DNA from: Pedobacter alluvionis
GTDB taxonomy: Bacteria; Bacteroidota; Bacteroidia; Sphingobacteriales; Sphingobacteriaceae
Direction of reading: 5' to 3'
DNA: 64,000 bases
Assembly: GCF_003664035.1 (NCBI RefSeq)
Contig: NZ_RCCK01000010.1
Coordinates: forward strand, 1,488,001 to 1,552,000
How positions within the stretch are numbered: the stretch's first letter is position 1; the number at the start of each line of letters is the position of its first letter. The position numbers were made by a program, and so were the translations under genes. Below are positions 16,679 through 25,559 of the stretch, piece by piece. The notes beneath the pieces are model-generated. The model saw nothing but the letters and a program-made list of their open reading frames with translations, was not told the DNA's origin and made no database searches.

Positions 16679-18757
16679 TTGGCTAAAATCAAGAGAAATT
16701 CACACAAGATCCTTTACCGGAAATATTCATCAAACCTGAAATATGTGATGATGATATTTACCGTTTTCATTATTACGCTATTCCTGCCCAAACAACCCCG
16801 GTTTAGATATGAGTTCGAAAAAAATGCGGTATGGAAAAATAAGGATCTGATTTCGCCTTTCAGCTTTGCTATTTTAAAAACCAACCCGCAGGTTAGTGCA
16901 GATAAAAAAAATGCCTTAAAAGATATTTTGCCCGTTTACCAATTGGATAGGGGCATTACCGCAAATGCATTGGAAGAGTTTGCCAATGAATTTGATGTGA
17001 AATGGAAATCAAAACAGCTTAACGAAAAGGACAGGGATGTATATAAAAGTGCTGCCTATAAATTGTTGCAGCGTATTTACCAGAGAGGAATTATTGGCTT
17101 GAATGTGAAACACCAGGCCGGGGGTAAAAACTACGACTTTTCTCTGCTTGAAAACAATGTGGCACAGGAGAAAAATACACAGGATGTTTTTACCGCAGAA
17201 TCGGCCCTGATATTTTTTAAAGATAATTTTAAGGCCCCTAACCAGGTAATGGGCGATCTGGTGGCAAACCTCGCAATTGATCATATCACTCCGAATATTG
17301 TGTTTGATGAGCGGTTAACGCAAACCATACAAGATAATACGGTTAACAATATTTCTACTACGAAAGGGATGGTGCAAAAAGGCGAACTTATTGTGGCTAA
17401 GAATGATGTGATTGACGAAGAAATTTATCAAAAACTGGAATCTTACAAAGCTACTTACGATGCGCAGACCAAAACAATCGGCAGCAGGGCATTGGTTTAC
17501 CTTGGGCAGGTGATATTGGTTGCCTTTATAGTGGCTATTTTAATGTCGTTCCTTTTTCTTTTCCGGAAGGATATTTTTGCCGATAACCGTCAGCTTTCGT
17601 TAATCCTCATTGTAACCACAGGGATGCTGCTTGCTTTAACCTGGGCCATTAAGATGGAAATCCCAAGTTTGTACTACATTCCGTTCTGTGTAGTGCCTAT
17701 TATCATCAGGATCCTGTTTGATACGCGTTTGGCACTTTACCTCCATATGCTGGTGATTTTAATTGCCGGTTTCTTTGTGGCCAATAGTTTCGAATTTGTA
17801 TTTTATCAGGTTACTGCGGGTATGGTTGCCATATTCAGTATAAAAAACTTCGTCAAACGCGAAAGATTCCTGGTTTCAGCCTTATTTATTCTGCTGGCTT
17901 ATTTTGTTTCTTTTATAGGCATTGCCTTACTGCGCGAAGGATCTTTCCGCGAAATAGAATGGCTGAATTTTATTCCTTTTGTTTTTAGCGTACTTTTATC
18001 GCTTTTGGCCTATCCGTTAATTTACCTGTTCGAACGTATTTTTGGTATCACTTCGGATGTGGCCTTAATTGAGTTGACCAATACCAATAATAAGTTGTTA
18101 AGAGAACTGGCTTTTAAAGCGCCTGGAACCTTTCAGCACTCTTTACAGGTAGCCAACCTTGCTGAAGCTGCGATATTTAAAATTGGAGGTAATTCTGTGC
18201 TGGTAAGGGCAGGGGCCTTATACCACGATATTGGTAAAGTAGACAATCCACAGTATTTTATTGAAAACCAAAATACCGCTGTAAGTCCGCATGATAAATT
18301 ACCTTATGAACAAAGTGCGCAGATCATTATTCAGCATGTGCATAAAGGAATTGAGATTTTAAGAAAAAACCAGATTCCTGAAGCGATAATTGATTTTATC
18401 AGAACGCACCATGGAAATACGCGTGTTGATTATTTTTATCAATCGTTTTTGAAAAATACACCGGAAAAATTTGTCGACGAAAATATTTTTCGTTATCCCG
18501 GCCCCATACCTTTTAGCAAAGAAACAGGTGTGTTAATGCTCGCCGATTCGGTCGAAGCTGCCTCAAGAAGTCTGAAAAATCCCGATGCGCAGAACATAAA
18601 TGACATCGTTGAACGTATAATTAACTACAAATTGGAGCAAAATCAGTTAGATGACTGCGATTTGACGTTAAAAGATATTGAGACTATCAAATTGATATTC
18701 AAGACGATGCTGATGAGCATCTATCATGTGCGTATAGATTATCAACAAATTTTGTAA
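16679..18757 (+). CDS. PgpH-like 7TM HD-domain phosphodiesterase
   Basis: Membrane-bound phosphohydrolase of the 7TMR-HD family, whose studied members (PgpH) hydrolyse cyclic-di-AMP. Layout: an N-terminal membrane helix (about 23-39), an extracytoplasmic HDED-type domain (about 40-275), seven membrane helices (about 280-470), and a cytoplasmic HD domain. Its metal ligands include H487 (TFQHSLQVA), H516-D517 (YHDIGKV) and later histidines in THHGNT. The start is TTG at 16679: an in-frame TGA lies at 16655, no ATG lies between, and the first ATG inside would cut into the first membrane helix. It is divergent from the SPFH operon. Confidence 0.88.
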   Translation: MAKIKRNSHKILYRKYSSNLKYVMMIFTVFIITLFLPKQPRFRYEFEKNAVWKNKDLISPFSFAILKTNPQVSADKKNALKDILPVYQLDRGITANALEEFANEFDVKWKSKQLNEKDRDVYKSAAYKLLQRIYQRGIIGLNVKHQAGGKNYDFSLLENNVAQEKNTQDVFTAESALIFFKDNFKAPNQVMGDLVANLAIDHITPNIVFDERLTQTIQDNTVNNISTTKGMVQKGELIVAKNDVIDEEIYQKLESYKATYDAQTKTIGSRALVYLGQVILVAFIVAILMSFLFLFRKDIFADNRQLSLILIVTTGMLLALTWAIKMEIPSLYYIPFCVVPIIIRILFDTRLALYLHMLVILIAGFFVANSFEFVFYQVTAGMVAIFSIKNFVKRERFLVSALFILLAYFVSFIGIALLREGSFREIEWLNFIPFVFSVLLSLLAYPLIYLFERIFGITSDVALIELTNTNNKLLRELAFKAPGTFQHSLQVANLAEAAIFKIGGNSVLVRAGALYHDIGKVDNPQYFIENQNTAVSPHDKLPYEQSAQIIIQHVHKGIEILRKNQIPEAIIDFIRTHHGNTRVDYFYQSFLKNTPEKFVDENIFRYPGPIPFSKETGVLMLADSVEAASRSLKNPDAQNINDIVERIINYKLEQNQLDDCDLTLKDIETIKLIFKTMLMSIYHVRIDYQQIL

Positions 18758-18763
18758 TTTTTT

Positions 18764-18793
18764 TTTGTTGGATAACTTGTTTTACTATATTTG
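18764..18793 (+). promoter_or_regulatory. Promoter of the tRNA cluster
   Basis: TTTG at 18764-18767 and TATATTTG at 18786-18793 are separated by 18 nt. They match the Bacteroidota -33/-7 consensus well. Transcription would begin near 18800, about 40 nt ahead of tRNA-Ser. Confidence 0.6.
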
Positions 18794-18838
18794 CAGACCT
18801 CAAAACAACGCCGGTAGGGCAGAAAAGAGAGGTTTGAA

Positions 18839-18926
<88 letters not shown>

Positions 18927-19027
18927 AAAGAATAAAAATTTGCAAATAAAAATGGAATTGTCAATTTAAATCCGTTACTTTGCAATCCCTTCGAAAAAGG
19001 GAAATAAAAAAAAGAAGATACCAAGTT

Positions 19028-19101
19028 CGGGATGTAGCGTAGCCCGGTATCGCGCCTGCTTTGGGAGCAGGAGGTCGTAGGTTCGAATCCTGCCATCCCG
19101 A
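19028..19101 (+). tRNA. tRNA-Pro (anticodon TGG), copy 1
   Basis: A 74-nt tRNA. The acceptor stem pairs CGGGATG (19028-19034) with CATCCCG (19094-19100), discriminator A at 19101. The anticodon arm CCTGC-TTTGGGA-GCAGG gives anticodon TGG at 19062-19064. It is identical to the next tRNA 124 nt downstream. Confidence 0.96.
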
Positions 19102-19151
19102 CAAAAAGTTGATCCACTTTTAAAACAGGATTAAAAGATCGATACCAAGTT

Positions 19152-19225
19152 CGGGATGTAGCGTAGCCCGGTATCGCGCCTGCTTTGGGAGCAGGAGGTC
19201 GTAGGTTCGAATCCTGCCATCCCGA
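19152..19225 (+). tRNA. tRNA-Pro (anticodon TGG), copy 2
   Basis: Identical in sequence to the tRNA-Pro at 19028-19101, including 11 nt of upstream flank (GATACCAAGTT). This indicates a recent tandem duplication or homogenisation. A terminator follows directly. Confidence 0.96.
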
Positions 19226-19232
19226 CACAAAA

Positions 19233-19305
19233 CAAAAAGCCTTTAGATCGTTAGATTTAAAGGCTTTTTTGTTTGCGCCCGGCATGTGCGCAAACTCGGA
19301 TCAAG
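19233..19305. repeat. Direct repeat, left copy (tRNA-proximal)
   Basis: About 73 bp beginning CAAAAAGCCTTTAGATCG and ending GCGCAAACTCGGATCAAG. It contains the tRNA terminator and a second hairpin (GTTTGCGC...GCGCAAAC). It recurs at 21509-21582 with few differences. The two copies bracket the HEPN gene and a pseudogene, suggesting an integrated element or segmental duplication beside the tRNA genes. Confidence 0.85.
19234..19270 (+). terminator. Terminator of the tRNA cluster
   Basis: Stem AAAAAGCCTTTAGATC (19234-19249) pairs with GATTTAAAGGCTTTTT from 19254 with one mismatch and a GTTA loop, and ends in a T run. It lies 9 nt after the second tRNA-Pro. Confidence 0.85.
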
Positions 19306-19336
19306 TCTATTACTTCCAGAATATATTCGATTATTT

Positions 19337-20947
19337 TTAAACTTCAATCTTTAATATCTTACCAAGCTCACCCATGCTGTTAATATTTATTTCTTCAAGT
19401 TTTAGTGAAGGTATCGCCTTCATTACCATGAAAAAGTGTTCGTTTACATCTTTGTAGCCAGTTTTCAGTAGAAAATAATTCAATAGAATACATCTTACCG
19501 ACGTATGAAGAAAGTTTAAGTATGTATCGTTATAGATGTTTCTCTCAGGATTGCTTTTGACAATTTCAACATGCTTGGATTTACATAATGCATAATCAGG
19601 ACTATTTTTACATACTGCTGTATTAAAGGGTTGGCACCCACCACTATGAACCATACAATTTCGATGTCTGTACCAGATAGTTAACAAGTTATCAATTCTG
19701 TCAACATTGATCGATTTTAACGGCAACAAATTTGATAAGAAAGGATTCTGCTTCAGACTATCTCTGAAATACTCTCGAACTTTATCTTTGATAGTTGGCT
19801 TTGGGTTGCTATTACCAATTTTAGAATTACCATTTGCTTTATGTTGAATTTTTGATCCATCTAGATAAGTCTTTTTAAGAACATTTTCGGGGTACTTCTT
19901 ACTTTCTGCTAGAACTTCAAGTATCGTCCAAAGTTTAGAATATTTAATCTCTACATGTTGTTCATTAACAGCGTCCCTGTAAAGATTTGTCAACAGCGAG
20001 AAAAAAGGATCATCTTGTATTAGCCTTAGAACTTTTTGGTTTAGGTATGGATCCTCCCCAAACATCTCGCCAGACATAATATTATTCGCACTAAAAGTTT
20101 CGGGCTTACTATAAAATAACTTCTTGGTTTGCGAATCTATTACTATCGCAGATATGATTTCTCCCTTTGTGTCCCTGGTCAGCGAAAAAGATTGAAGTAG
20201 GTTTTGGGTAATGCTTTCAGATATGTTATATGCTTCTAACTCATTTTTCGCGAAAATTTTTGGATAAAAAATTACCACTCCTGGATTTTCATATTTAATC
20301 CTATCGTTTGGGTCATAACTAATACATACATCAAGGCCGATTTCGTTCGCAATAAACGAGTTTATATAGTCGTAAATATTTGATATAGAGTATTTTGAAT
20401 ATGGAATAATTTTAAGTTTTCCATATGTAAATTGTTTATCTAGATATAAATTCTTAACAAAAAAATATGATGAAAAAAAGTTTTGGTTGGATTTATCTCC
20501 CAATCCACTAATAAAATTTTCATTTCTGTTCTTTTGAATATTTTCGACTTCGGTGAAAATGGCTTCTTTTACATCTTCGTTGTTGGAGTATATTCTAAAA
20601 TGACGTTGCTGAACATGTGCGTCTCCGTAGTCGTCAAATTTCAAGGGAAACTCTGAATCTATTTTTTCGTTTTTCAGTAGTTCTATATCGCTAAAAAAAT
20701 AAATTCCTTCCTTGAGTATGCTGGCTTTCAACCTAAGTATGTATAGATTATCTCCATTTTTTATCAAGTCTTGGGTAAAAGAACCCCTAATTACATTGTA
20801 TTCTGATGAGGGGTCAATTTTTGCAATCTCGTATTTGATAAAGTTGAACTCCGAAACGTCTTTAGAAAAAGTAAGCTGAAATTCCATGGTTTGTTCTATT
20901 TGGAAATTGCTTTCTTTTGATTCAATAATTATGGTTTTTTCTTCCAT
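19337..20947 (-). CDS. Large HEPN-like protein, candidate defence gene
   Basis: A 536-residue cytoplasmic protein. The N-terminal 300 residues are a beta-rich region I cannot name. The C-terminal part is helical and has R429-NCMV-H434 in IWYRHRNCMVHSGG, matching the RxxxxH active-site motif of HEPN ribonuclease domains, especially the ApeA-like type. A Cys cluster follows (GGCQPF, AVCKN, ALCKSKH), possibly a metal site. The gene is AT-richer than its neighbours and alone between ~73-bp direct repeats next to tRNA-Pro genes, a classic cargo position. A single-gene abortive-infection system like ApeA is plausible. The HEPN call is motif-based, and the N-terminal sensor is unassigned. Confidence 0.7.
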   Translation of the reverse strand: MEEKTIIIESKESNFQIEQTMEFQLTFSKDVSEFNFIKYEIAKIDPSSEYNVIRGSFTQDLIKNGDNLYILRLKASILKEGIYFFSDIELLKNEKIDSEFPLKFDDYGDAHVQQRHFRIYSNNEDVKEAIFTEVENIQKNRNENFISGLGDKSNQNFFSSYFFVKNLYLDKQFTYGKLKIIPYSKYSISNIYDYINSFIANEIGLDVCISYDPNDRIKYENPGVVIFYPKIFAKNELEAYNISESITQNLLQSFSLTRDTKGEIISAIVIDSQTKKLFYSKPETFSANNIMSGEMFGEDPYLNQKVLRLIQDDPFFSLLTNLYRDAVNEQHVEIKYSKLWTILEVLAESKKYPENVLKKTYLDGSKIQHKANGNSKIGNSNPKPTIKDKVREYFRDSLKQNPFLSNLLPLKSINVDRIDNLLTIWYRHRNCMVHSGGCQPFNTAVCKNSPDYALCKSKHVEIVKSNPERNIYNDTYLNFLHTSVRCILLNYFLLKTGYKDVNEHFFMVMKAIPSLKLEEININSMGELGKILKIEV

Positions 20948-21299
20948 TCTTTAAAATAATTCTTCCGATTGCCGCGCGATTCTAAACTATCAGTTGTTTA
21001 GCTAATATATGAATTATTGAACTAATAATAACTCATTATGGCCTCAAGTTAACCCATAATTGAGATTTTATTTCACTTTGAAGCAATTACTACAAATATT
21101 CTGGTCAATCTCCGACCAGTTGTGAAATTTCTTCCGGCAGACCGTTGAGAGTAATTTTTATGGATGAAGTTAGCAAACTTTCTTATTGTTTCAGGTTGTT
21201 CGAGTTCCATCATTGTAGTTATCAGCATTGGCCATCTCTTTTGACTGGCTGTAAAATCGTAAATAGGCAAATATGGAGGTGCCTAATATAGGGAATTGC
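20948..21299. other. Gene-free stretch inside the direct-repeat segment
   Basis: No intact gene. A minus-strand frame at 21073-21270 (TTG start, 65 codons, with ELEQPETIRKFANFIHKNY) has a somewhat protein-like composition and could be another gene remnant, but there is no family match or start signal to support it. Confidence 0.35.
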
Positions 21300-21508
21300 C
21301 TACAAGTTTTCATACTGCTCCTTGCCCATTATTCGCTTAAGATCCCTCACCACATCGAAAGCCACCACGCTACCGCATCCCTTGAACAGAACGTCGCCCA
21401 AATTAGGATTTCCCTCCTCCCAAAAGAAAGTTTGAATAATTGGACAATCCCTTTTCCATCACATCGCAGAGGTCTTTGTTGTAATAGGCGTATGCCGTCT
21501 TAAAGACA
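21300..21508 (-). pseudogene. Truncated and frameshifted gene remnant
   Basis: On the minus strand a protein-like reading (VFKTAYAYYNKDLCDVMEKG...) enters directly from the right direct repeat near 21508. It shifts frame at about 21407-21430 in a GGGAGGAGGG run. It then continues as NPNLGDVLFKGCGSVVAF...KEQYENL to a TAG at 21300-21302. The two parts join into one sensible C-terminal domain. The 5' part is missing, cut by the repeat. The family is not recognised. Confidence 0.55.
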
Positions 21509-21582
21509 CAAAAAGCCTTTAGATCGTTAGATTTAAGGGTTTTTTTGTTTGCGCCCGGCATGTGCGCAAACTCTGGATCAAG
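21509..21582. repeat. Direct repeat, right copy
   Basis: Second copy of the 73-bp repeat at 19233-19305. Differences include AAGGGTTTTTTT for AAAGGCTTTTTT, which weakens the hairpin, and one inserted T in AACTCTGGATC. No tRNA remnant precedes it. It marks the right border of the candidate island. Confidence 0.85.
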
Positions 21583-21652
21583 CGGAAATTAGTATCATTC
21601 ATTTTTCCTGGAATATTCTGGGGTGAAAACATTGTTCAGTATATCTTTTTAC

Positions 21653-21904
21653 CTATTCGGCGTAATAATATTCGGCATATAAAACGCCATTTTTAATGGT
21701 GAATTTTGCAAATGGTTTTTCCAGTTTTGGTACCGCTATTAAACGAAAAGTCTCCTTAGTTCCATTGTCGAATTTGCAGTCCACATCTCTTGCCCAGATC
21801 ATTTCGAATTCGGTGTTGCTAATCTTTTTTACCGGATAGAAATACACGCATTGACCGTGGTACTCAAAAGCCAGCGAGGTTTCTCCAATATTTAGTGTAA
21901 CCAT
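21653..21904 (-). CDS. Small conserved-looking hypothetical protein
   Basis: An 83-residue protein from the ATG at 21904 (MVTLNIGETSLAFEYHG). An upstream in-frame GTG at 21931 is less likely. The sequence alternates hydrophobic and polar residues in a way that suggests an all-beta fold (VYFYPVKKIS, FEMIWARDVDC, AKFTIKNGVLYAEYYY). There is no signal peptide or catalytic motif. It follows the amber-interrupted gene in the same direction. I do not recognise the family. Confidence 0.5.
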   Translation of the reverse strand: MVTLNIGETSLAFEYHGQCVYFYPVKKISNTEFEMIWARDVDCKFDNGTKETFRLIAVPKLEKPFAKFTIKNGVLYAEYYYAE

Positions 21905-21987
21905 TTTGTGGATCTGTCTGTATTTTTTCACAGAGAAGCCTGAACTTCGGATCAGCAGACAGTATTCAATGCGAAAAGGCCAGGCAA

Positions 21988-22647
21988 TTACAGCGGCCGT
22001 CTTTTATTTCTATTGATGATAAACAAAATAATAACGAGAATTACTCCTGCCAATACCACCCATACTATTGCCTGACCGACAATATATCCTAATCCAAATG
22101 CTATATTTCCCACATTGGGAGTACCTTGTTGTCGGCTCGCCTTATCTGCGGTAATCTTTAAGGAATTGAAAAATCGCTCCCGGGCGGGTTTAGACATTTC
22201 GTCTTTATCTTTATCTGTCTAGAAATCAACATAAAGCATTTTGTTGTTCAGGAACAGCATCCTTTTAAAGCGTAAATTTGATAATTTGGGATTGTTGGTT
22301 ATATACTTAATCTCATATCCTTGCAACCCATCGATATGGTAAGGCTTTTTACTTACGAGTTCGCCCTTTGATGTGTTTAATGTTCCTCCAATAAATCCGG
22401 AATAAAGGCTGTCAAGTTCGTTGTGACTGAAACCTGCTCCGTTGTTAGTAAGATCAGAAAGGCCGGCAAGATAAAAGCCTGATGAATCACGATAATGATG
22501 TACATGTTGGCCTAAGGTATCAGTGGTTTGAGGTTTGTCAGGGAAGTCAATTGCGGCTATATCGCCCAGTTTTTGATGGAAAAATCCTTTCCTAAACGAG
22601 CATAAGGCGATAAATAACACCAAAATTGCAAATATTTTTTTAGTCAT
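21988..22647 (-). pseudogene. Exported/TM protein interrupted by an in-frame amber codon
   Basis: Two minus-strand frames (22219-22647 and 21988-22197) lie in the same phase, separated only by a TAG at 22219-22221 and seven sense codons (TDKDKDE). Joined, they give one 219-codon protein. It would have a signal sequence (KIFAILVLFIALCSF), a periplasmic region to about 140, and a C-terminal membrane helix (IVWVVLAGVILVIILFII) with a basic tail. A single TGG-to-TAG change after KMLYVDF would explain the break, since a tryptophan is plausible there. It could be a real nonsense mutation, suppression, or a sequencing error. Function unknown. Confidence 0.6.
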
Positions 22648-22794
22648 AAAGGCTTTCTGGTAATTTTCGTAATTGATTGAATGATAAGGAACAACACAAG
22701 GTAATCATTGCAGCCAAAATTCACGAAGAATTGCGCATCTATATTTTATGGTTTGATATCAAATATGCTAGAGCGTTAGCAGGAGGGAAGGCAA

Positions 22795-23596
22795 CTATTC
22801 CATGACCCTATACAACCCAAAACCGGGGGAATAAAGGTGTTTTATGCCCTGCAATGTAATCACTTGTGGCAGAATCAAGTTCTCCCCCTTGAACTTAAGG
22901 TCGCCTAACTTATAATAATACATGTATACCGGAGAGGGGAGCGTGCCTTGTTGCCATCGAATTAGCACATCGTCATCAAATTTCTTCACATCTTTTGCAG
23001 TTCTTGAAAATTCACTGTTAAAAAGATAGTCGTTGCGCACAAATAGTGTTTCATCTTTTATTTCAAAAATATTACAACGTTCCTGATGCACAGTTACATA
23101 TTCACAAGGTTTGTAACCGTATCTCTTTAAAAGTGCTGTTTCATATTTATGAAAGTGCCAAAAGTTTTAAACTGTCATTTTCAATTTTAAGTTCTTCCGA
23201 CTTTACACTCAAGCTGTCGGTAAAAACTACATTTTTGAAGTCCTGGGATTTGCGATAATCCGGATAGAAGTATTTTTTACGATTAAAATAAAGATTACCT
23301 TTTTTATCTATGAAAAAAGGCAGATCCCAATCATAAGTTTTCTCAAAAATGATCCGTTTGTTTACGTCCATTATTTTAAATGGAGCGTCACTTCTGTCTG
23401 GTTTCAAAAAAAATCTGTCATCTTCTAAAAAGATAATTTCACTTAAATTTTGCATGTCTGTAACCAGCTTAAACTTACGCTGATCTTTAAGTAATTCGGA
23501 AATTAAAGGTACTTCCGGATGGCTGTCTTTCTTTGGAAACGGATTACATGCCGAAGCAAACATCATCATAATCAAACCAGCAAATTTACTTCTCAT
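22795..23596 (-). pseudogene. Frameshifted lipoprotein-like gene
   Basis: The upstream frame (23147-23596) begins with a lipoprotein-type signal (LIMMMFASACNPFPKK) and stops at TAA just after KIENDSLKLLALS. The downstream frame continues upstream of its own GTG as WHFHKYETALLKRYGYKP before VHQERCNIFEIKDE, which shows that the two frames are halves of one protein. The shift falls at about 23150-23165, near AAAAC and TTTT runs. The restored protein would be about 266 residues, exported and beta-rich. The family is not recognised. Confidence 0.6.
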
Positions 23597-23658
23597 GGTG
23601 CGTTTTTTAGCGTTGTAATCATAACAAAAACTGAACCATAAGCATGATTGCCGGTTTG

Positions 23659-24108
23659 CTAAGCATCTGGTATGTTTGTCTCTACAAGTTTAATGAGCTT
23701 TTCAAGGGATTCCTGCCAACCAAGATAACACATCTCCAGAGGTATCATCGCAGGGATGTTTTCCTGTAATATTTCTAAGTCTGTACCTACGGATGTTTTT
23801 GTGAACCAGATGGTATTTATAATGGTACCAGTCAGATTTAAATCTTCAAACTTATCTGTGTATTTTAACAATTCATTCGGAACTACCTCCAGGTACTCGC
23901 CACCAAAGGCGTTAGTACTTCCTGTGGTGAAATTCTGGAAAGACATTTTAAATGTGCCGCCCGGCTTTACATCCATGTCATAAATAATACCGAGAAATCC
24001 ATAAGGCGGCATCCACGATGCAAGTGCTTTAGGCTCGGTAAAAGCACGGTACACCTTTTCAGGGGATGCTTTAATCACTCTGTGTAATGAAACGCTGTTG
24101 TCTGACAT
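23659..24108 (-). CDS. SRPBCC/AHSA1-family protein
   Basis: A 149-residue START-like (SRPBCC, activator-of-Hsp90-homologue type) protein with a hydrophobic ligand cavity. Typical features are the opening VIKASPEKVYRAFTEPKALASWMPP, the central glycine-containing strands PGGTFKMSF, and the C-terminal helix GWQESLEKLIKLVE. Members bind lipids or small hydrophobic molecules, or act as stress proteins; the specific role is unknown. It stands alone between a broken lipoprotein gene and a DUF4272 gene. Confidence 0.85.
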   Translation of the reverse strand: MSDNSVSLHRVIKASPEKVYRAFTEPKALASWMPPYGFLGIIYDMDVKPGGTFKMSFQNFTTGSTNAFGGEYLEVVPNELLKYTDKFEDLNLTGTIINTIWFTKTSVGTDLEILQENIPAMIPLEMCYLGWQESLEKLIKLVETNIPDA

Positions 24109-24335
24109 ACAATTATTTTTATTTTAGAATTTACTTTGCTTAACAAAGATGACGTTATTACCAGGTAATTTGCAGGGTGATATACGACAATTTAAAGGGG
24201 ATATGGGACAATATCTTTCTGTGACAACATGGTGCTGGCCAACTTTCAGTATAGCGACCACATATACCGAACCTGGGTTTTTAATGTTATGTAATTGAGC
24301 ATATAGTAGATGAATTTTATCCGAATCAGGATAGG

Positions 24336-25559
24336 CTAAGTATCACAACTTACATCATCCCAATCTTGTTCACCATACCTGATTAGCCAATTTAGGGCAT
24401 AGTGCCTTTCATACACTACACCAGAAATAGCTTCTTCAAGTTGGACGTTTGCCAATCTTGCATCTACACAAGCCCAGTCGATTCTGTAGTAAAGGTCATT
24501 TGCATCCAGAATTTCAGCTGCAGATCTTGTTTCAGCTATGGAATTGATAAAAGTATTTGGGTCTTTTCCGGCACCAACAGGATAATCTTGTTCAGGGATG
24601 TCATTTAAATCGCAAAGTTGGCCAGGGAAATTAAGTTTATCAACCTTACCTAAGGCCCACATCAGCGTGTAAATACATTCGCTTTTCCAACTTTCCGTAT
24701 TTTTCCGCTCTTCGGTAGGATGACCAAGGAATTCTTTTTCTTCAGGTGTGGTTTGTGCCCATAAATCGTATTGTTGCAAATAGGCAATTGCAATATCAGC
24801 CGGTATCACATTATTTGCAACAAAATTAGTGACGGCCAGAATGCATAACCTGGTCGAAATTTCTTTTGGTGTCCTTATTAAAGTTTCACTTTCAGCGTCG
24901 ATGCAGGGTAAACTTGAATTAACTTTGATGCCTCTCACGTTCAGTATTGCTTCACTTCTTTCTTTTCTTCTGATTTGATCGTCAGATAATTGAGATTGTT
25001 CCTTATCAAAATATTTCGACTCAATATTAACACTAAGTTTTTCAATTTCTGAATTTCCTGAGGTATCCAGGATTAGATCTAAATTGTGATCTAAAAAGTG
25101 TTGTCTGCCAGACTTGCTGATTAAAGTGCCTGGCTGTGTGAATATAACCGCATCAAACTCAGTTGCGAGTTTTTGAAGTAATGGTTTTATGTCTTTGCTC
25201 TCCTGCGGTTCCTGTTCTACAGAAAACTCGCTATTTATAGTAGAGACTTTAGCCAGTATCAAATTTTTCAACTGTTCATTTGATGCCGGTAATGCTGTAA
25301 TATATCCGTAAAGGCCTTTTAAGTTTGCCGTTAGCGGACTGTCGTCAATTTCCGGAAGCTGGTAGGAGGGGAACGCCCTTTCACGATAGCTTACTTTAAT
25401 CTTAATAGATGGACTAAATAACCCACCTTTTATAACCAGTTGCGCTATTTTATCTTCACCTGGATCACTTATGGATAGTGTCGCTTTAGGAAATTCTTTC
25501 TGAAGCAGGTCTGTGATTTTTTCAAACCCCAGGTAGTGGGAATAATACGTACAAATCAT
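24336..25559 (-). CDS. DUF4272 domain-containing protein
   Basis: A 407-residue cytoplasmic protein. The C-terminal half (about 200-405) matches DUF4272 by its pattern: RRKERSEAILNVRGIKV, then LIRTPKEISTRLCILAV, then ESWKSECIYTLMWALG, ending ERHYALNWLIRYGEQDWDDV. The N-terminal 200 residues are a separate alpha/beta region with AVIFTQPGTLISKSG. DUF4272 has no established biochemical function. ATG start at 25559. No operon partner. Confidence 0.75.
   Translation of the reverse strand: MICTYYSHYLGFEKITDLLQKEFPKATLSISDPGEDKIAQLVIKGGLFSPSIKIKVSYRERAFPSYQLPEIDDSPLTANLKGLYGYITALPASNEQLKNLILAKVSTINSEFSVEQEPQESKDIKPLLQKLATEFDAVIFTQPGTLISKSGRQHFLDHNLDLILDTSGNSEIEKLSVNIESKYFDKEQSQLSDDQIRRKERSEAILNVRGIKVNSSLPCIDAESETLIRTPKEISTRLCILAVTNFVANNVIPADIAIAYLQQYDLWAQTTPEEKEFLGHPTEERKNTESWKSECIYTLMWALGKVDKLNFPGQLCDLNDIPEQDYPVGAGKDPNTFINSIAETRSAAEILDANDLYYRIDWACVDARLANVQLEEAISGVVYERHYALNWLIRYGEQDWDDVSCDT

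Noticed and set aside
19233..21582. Direct repeats as true phage attachment sites
   Set aside because: No integrase gene lies between them and the right copy has no tRNA fragment, so only a repeat-bounded segment is claimed.
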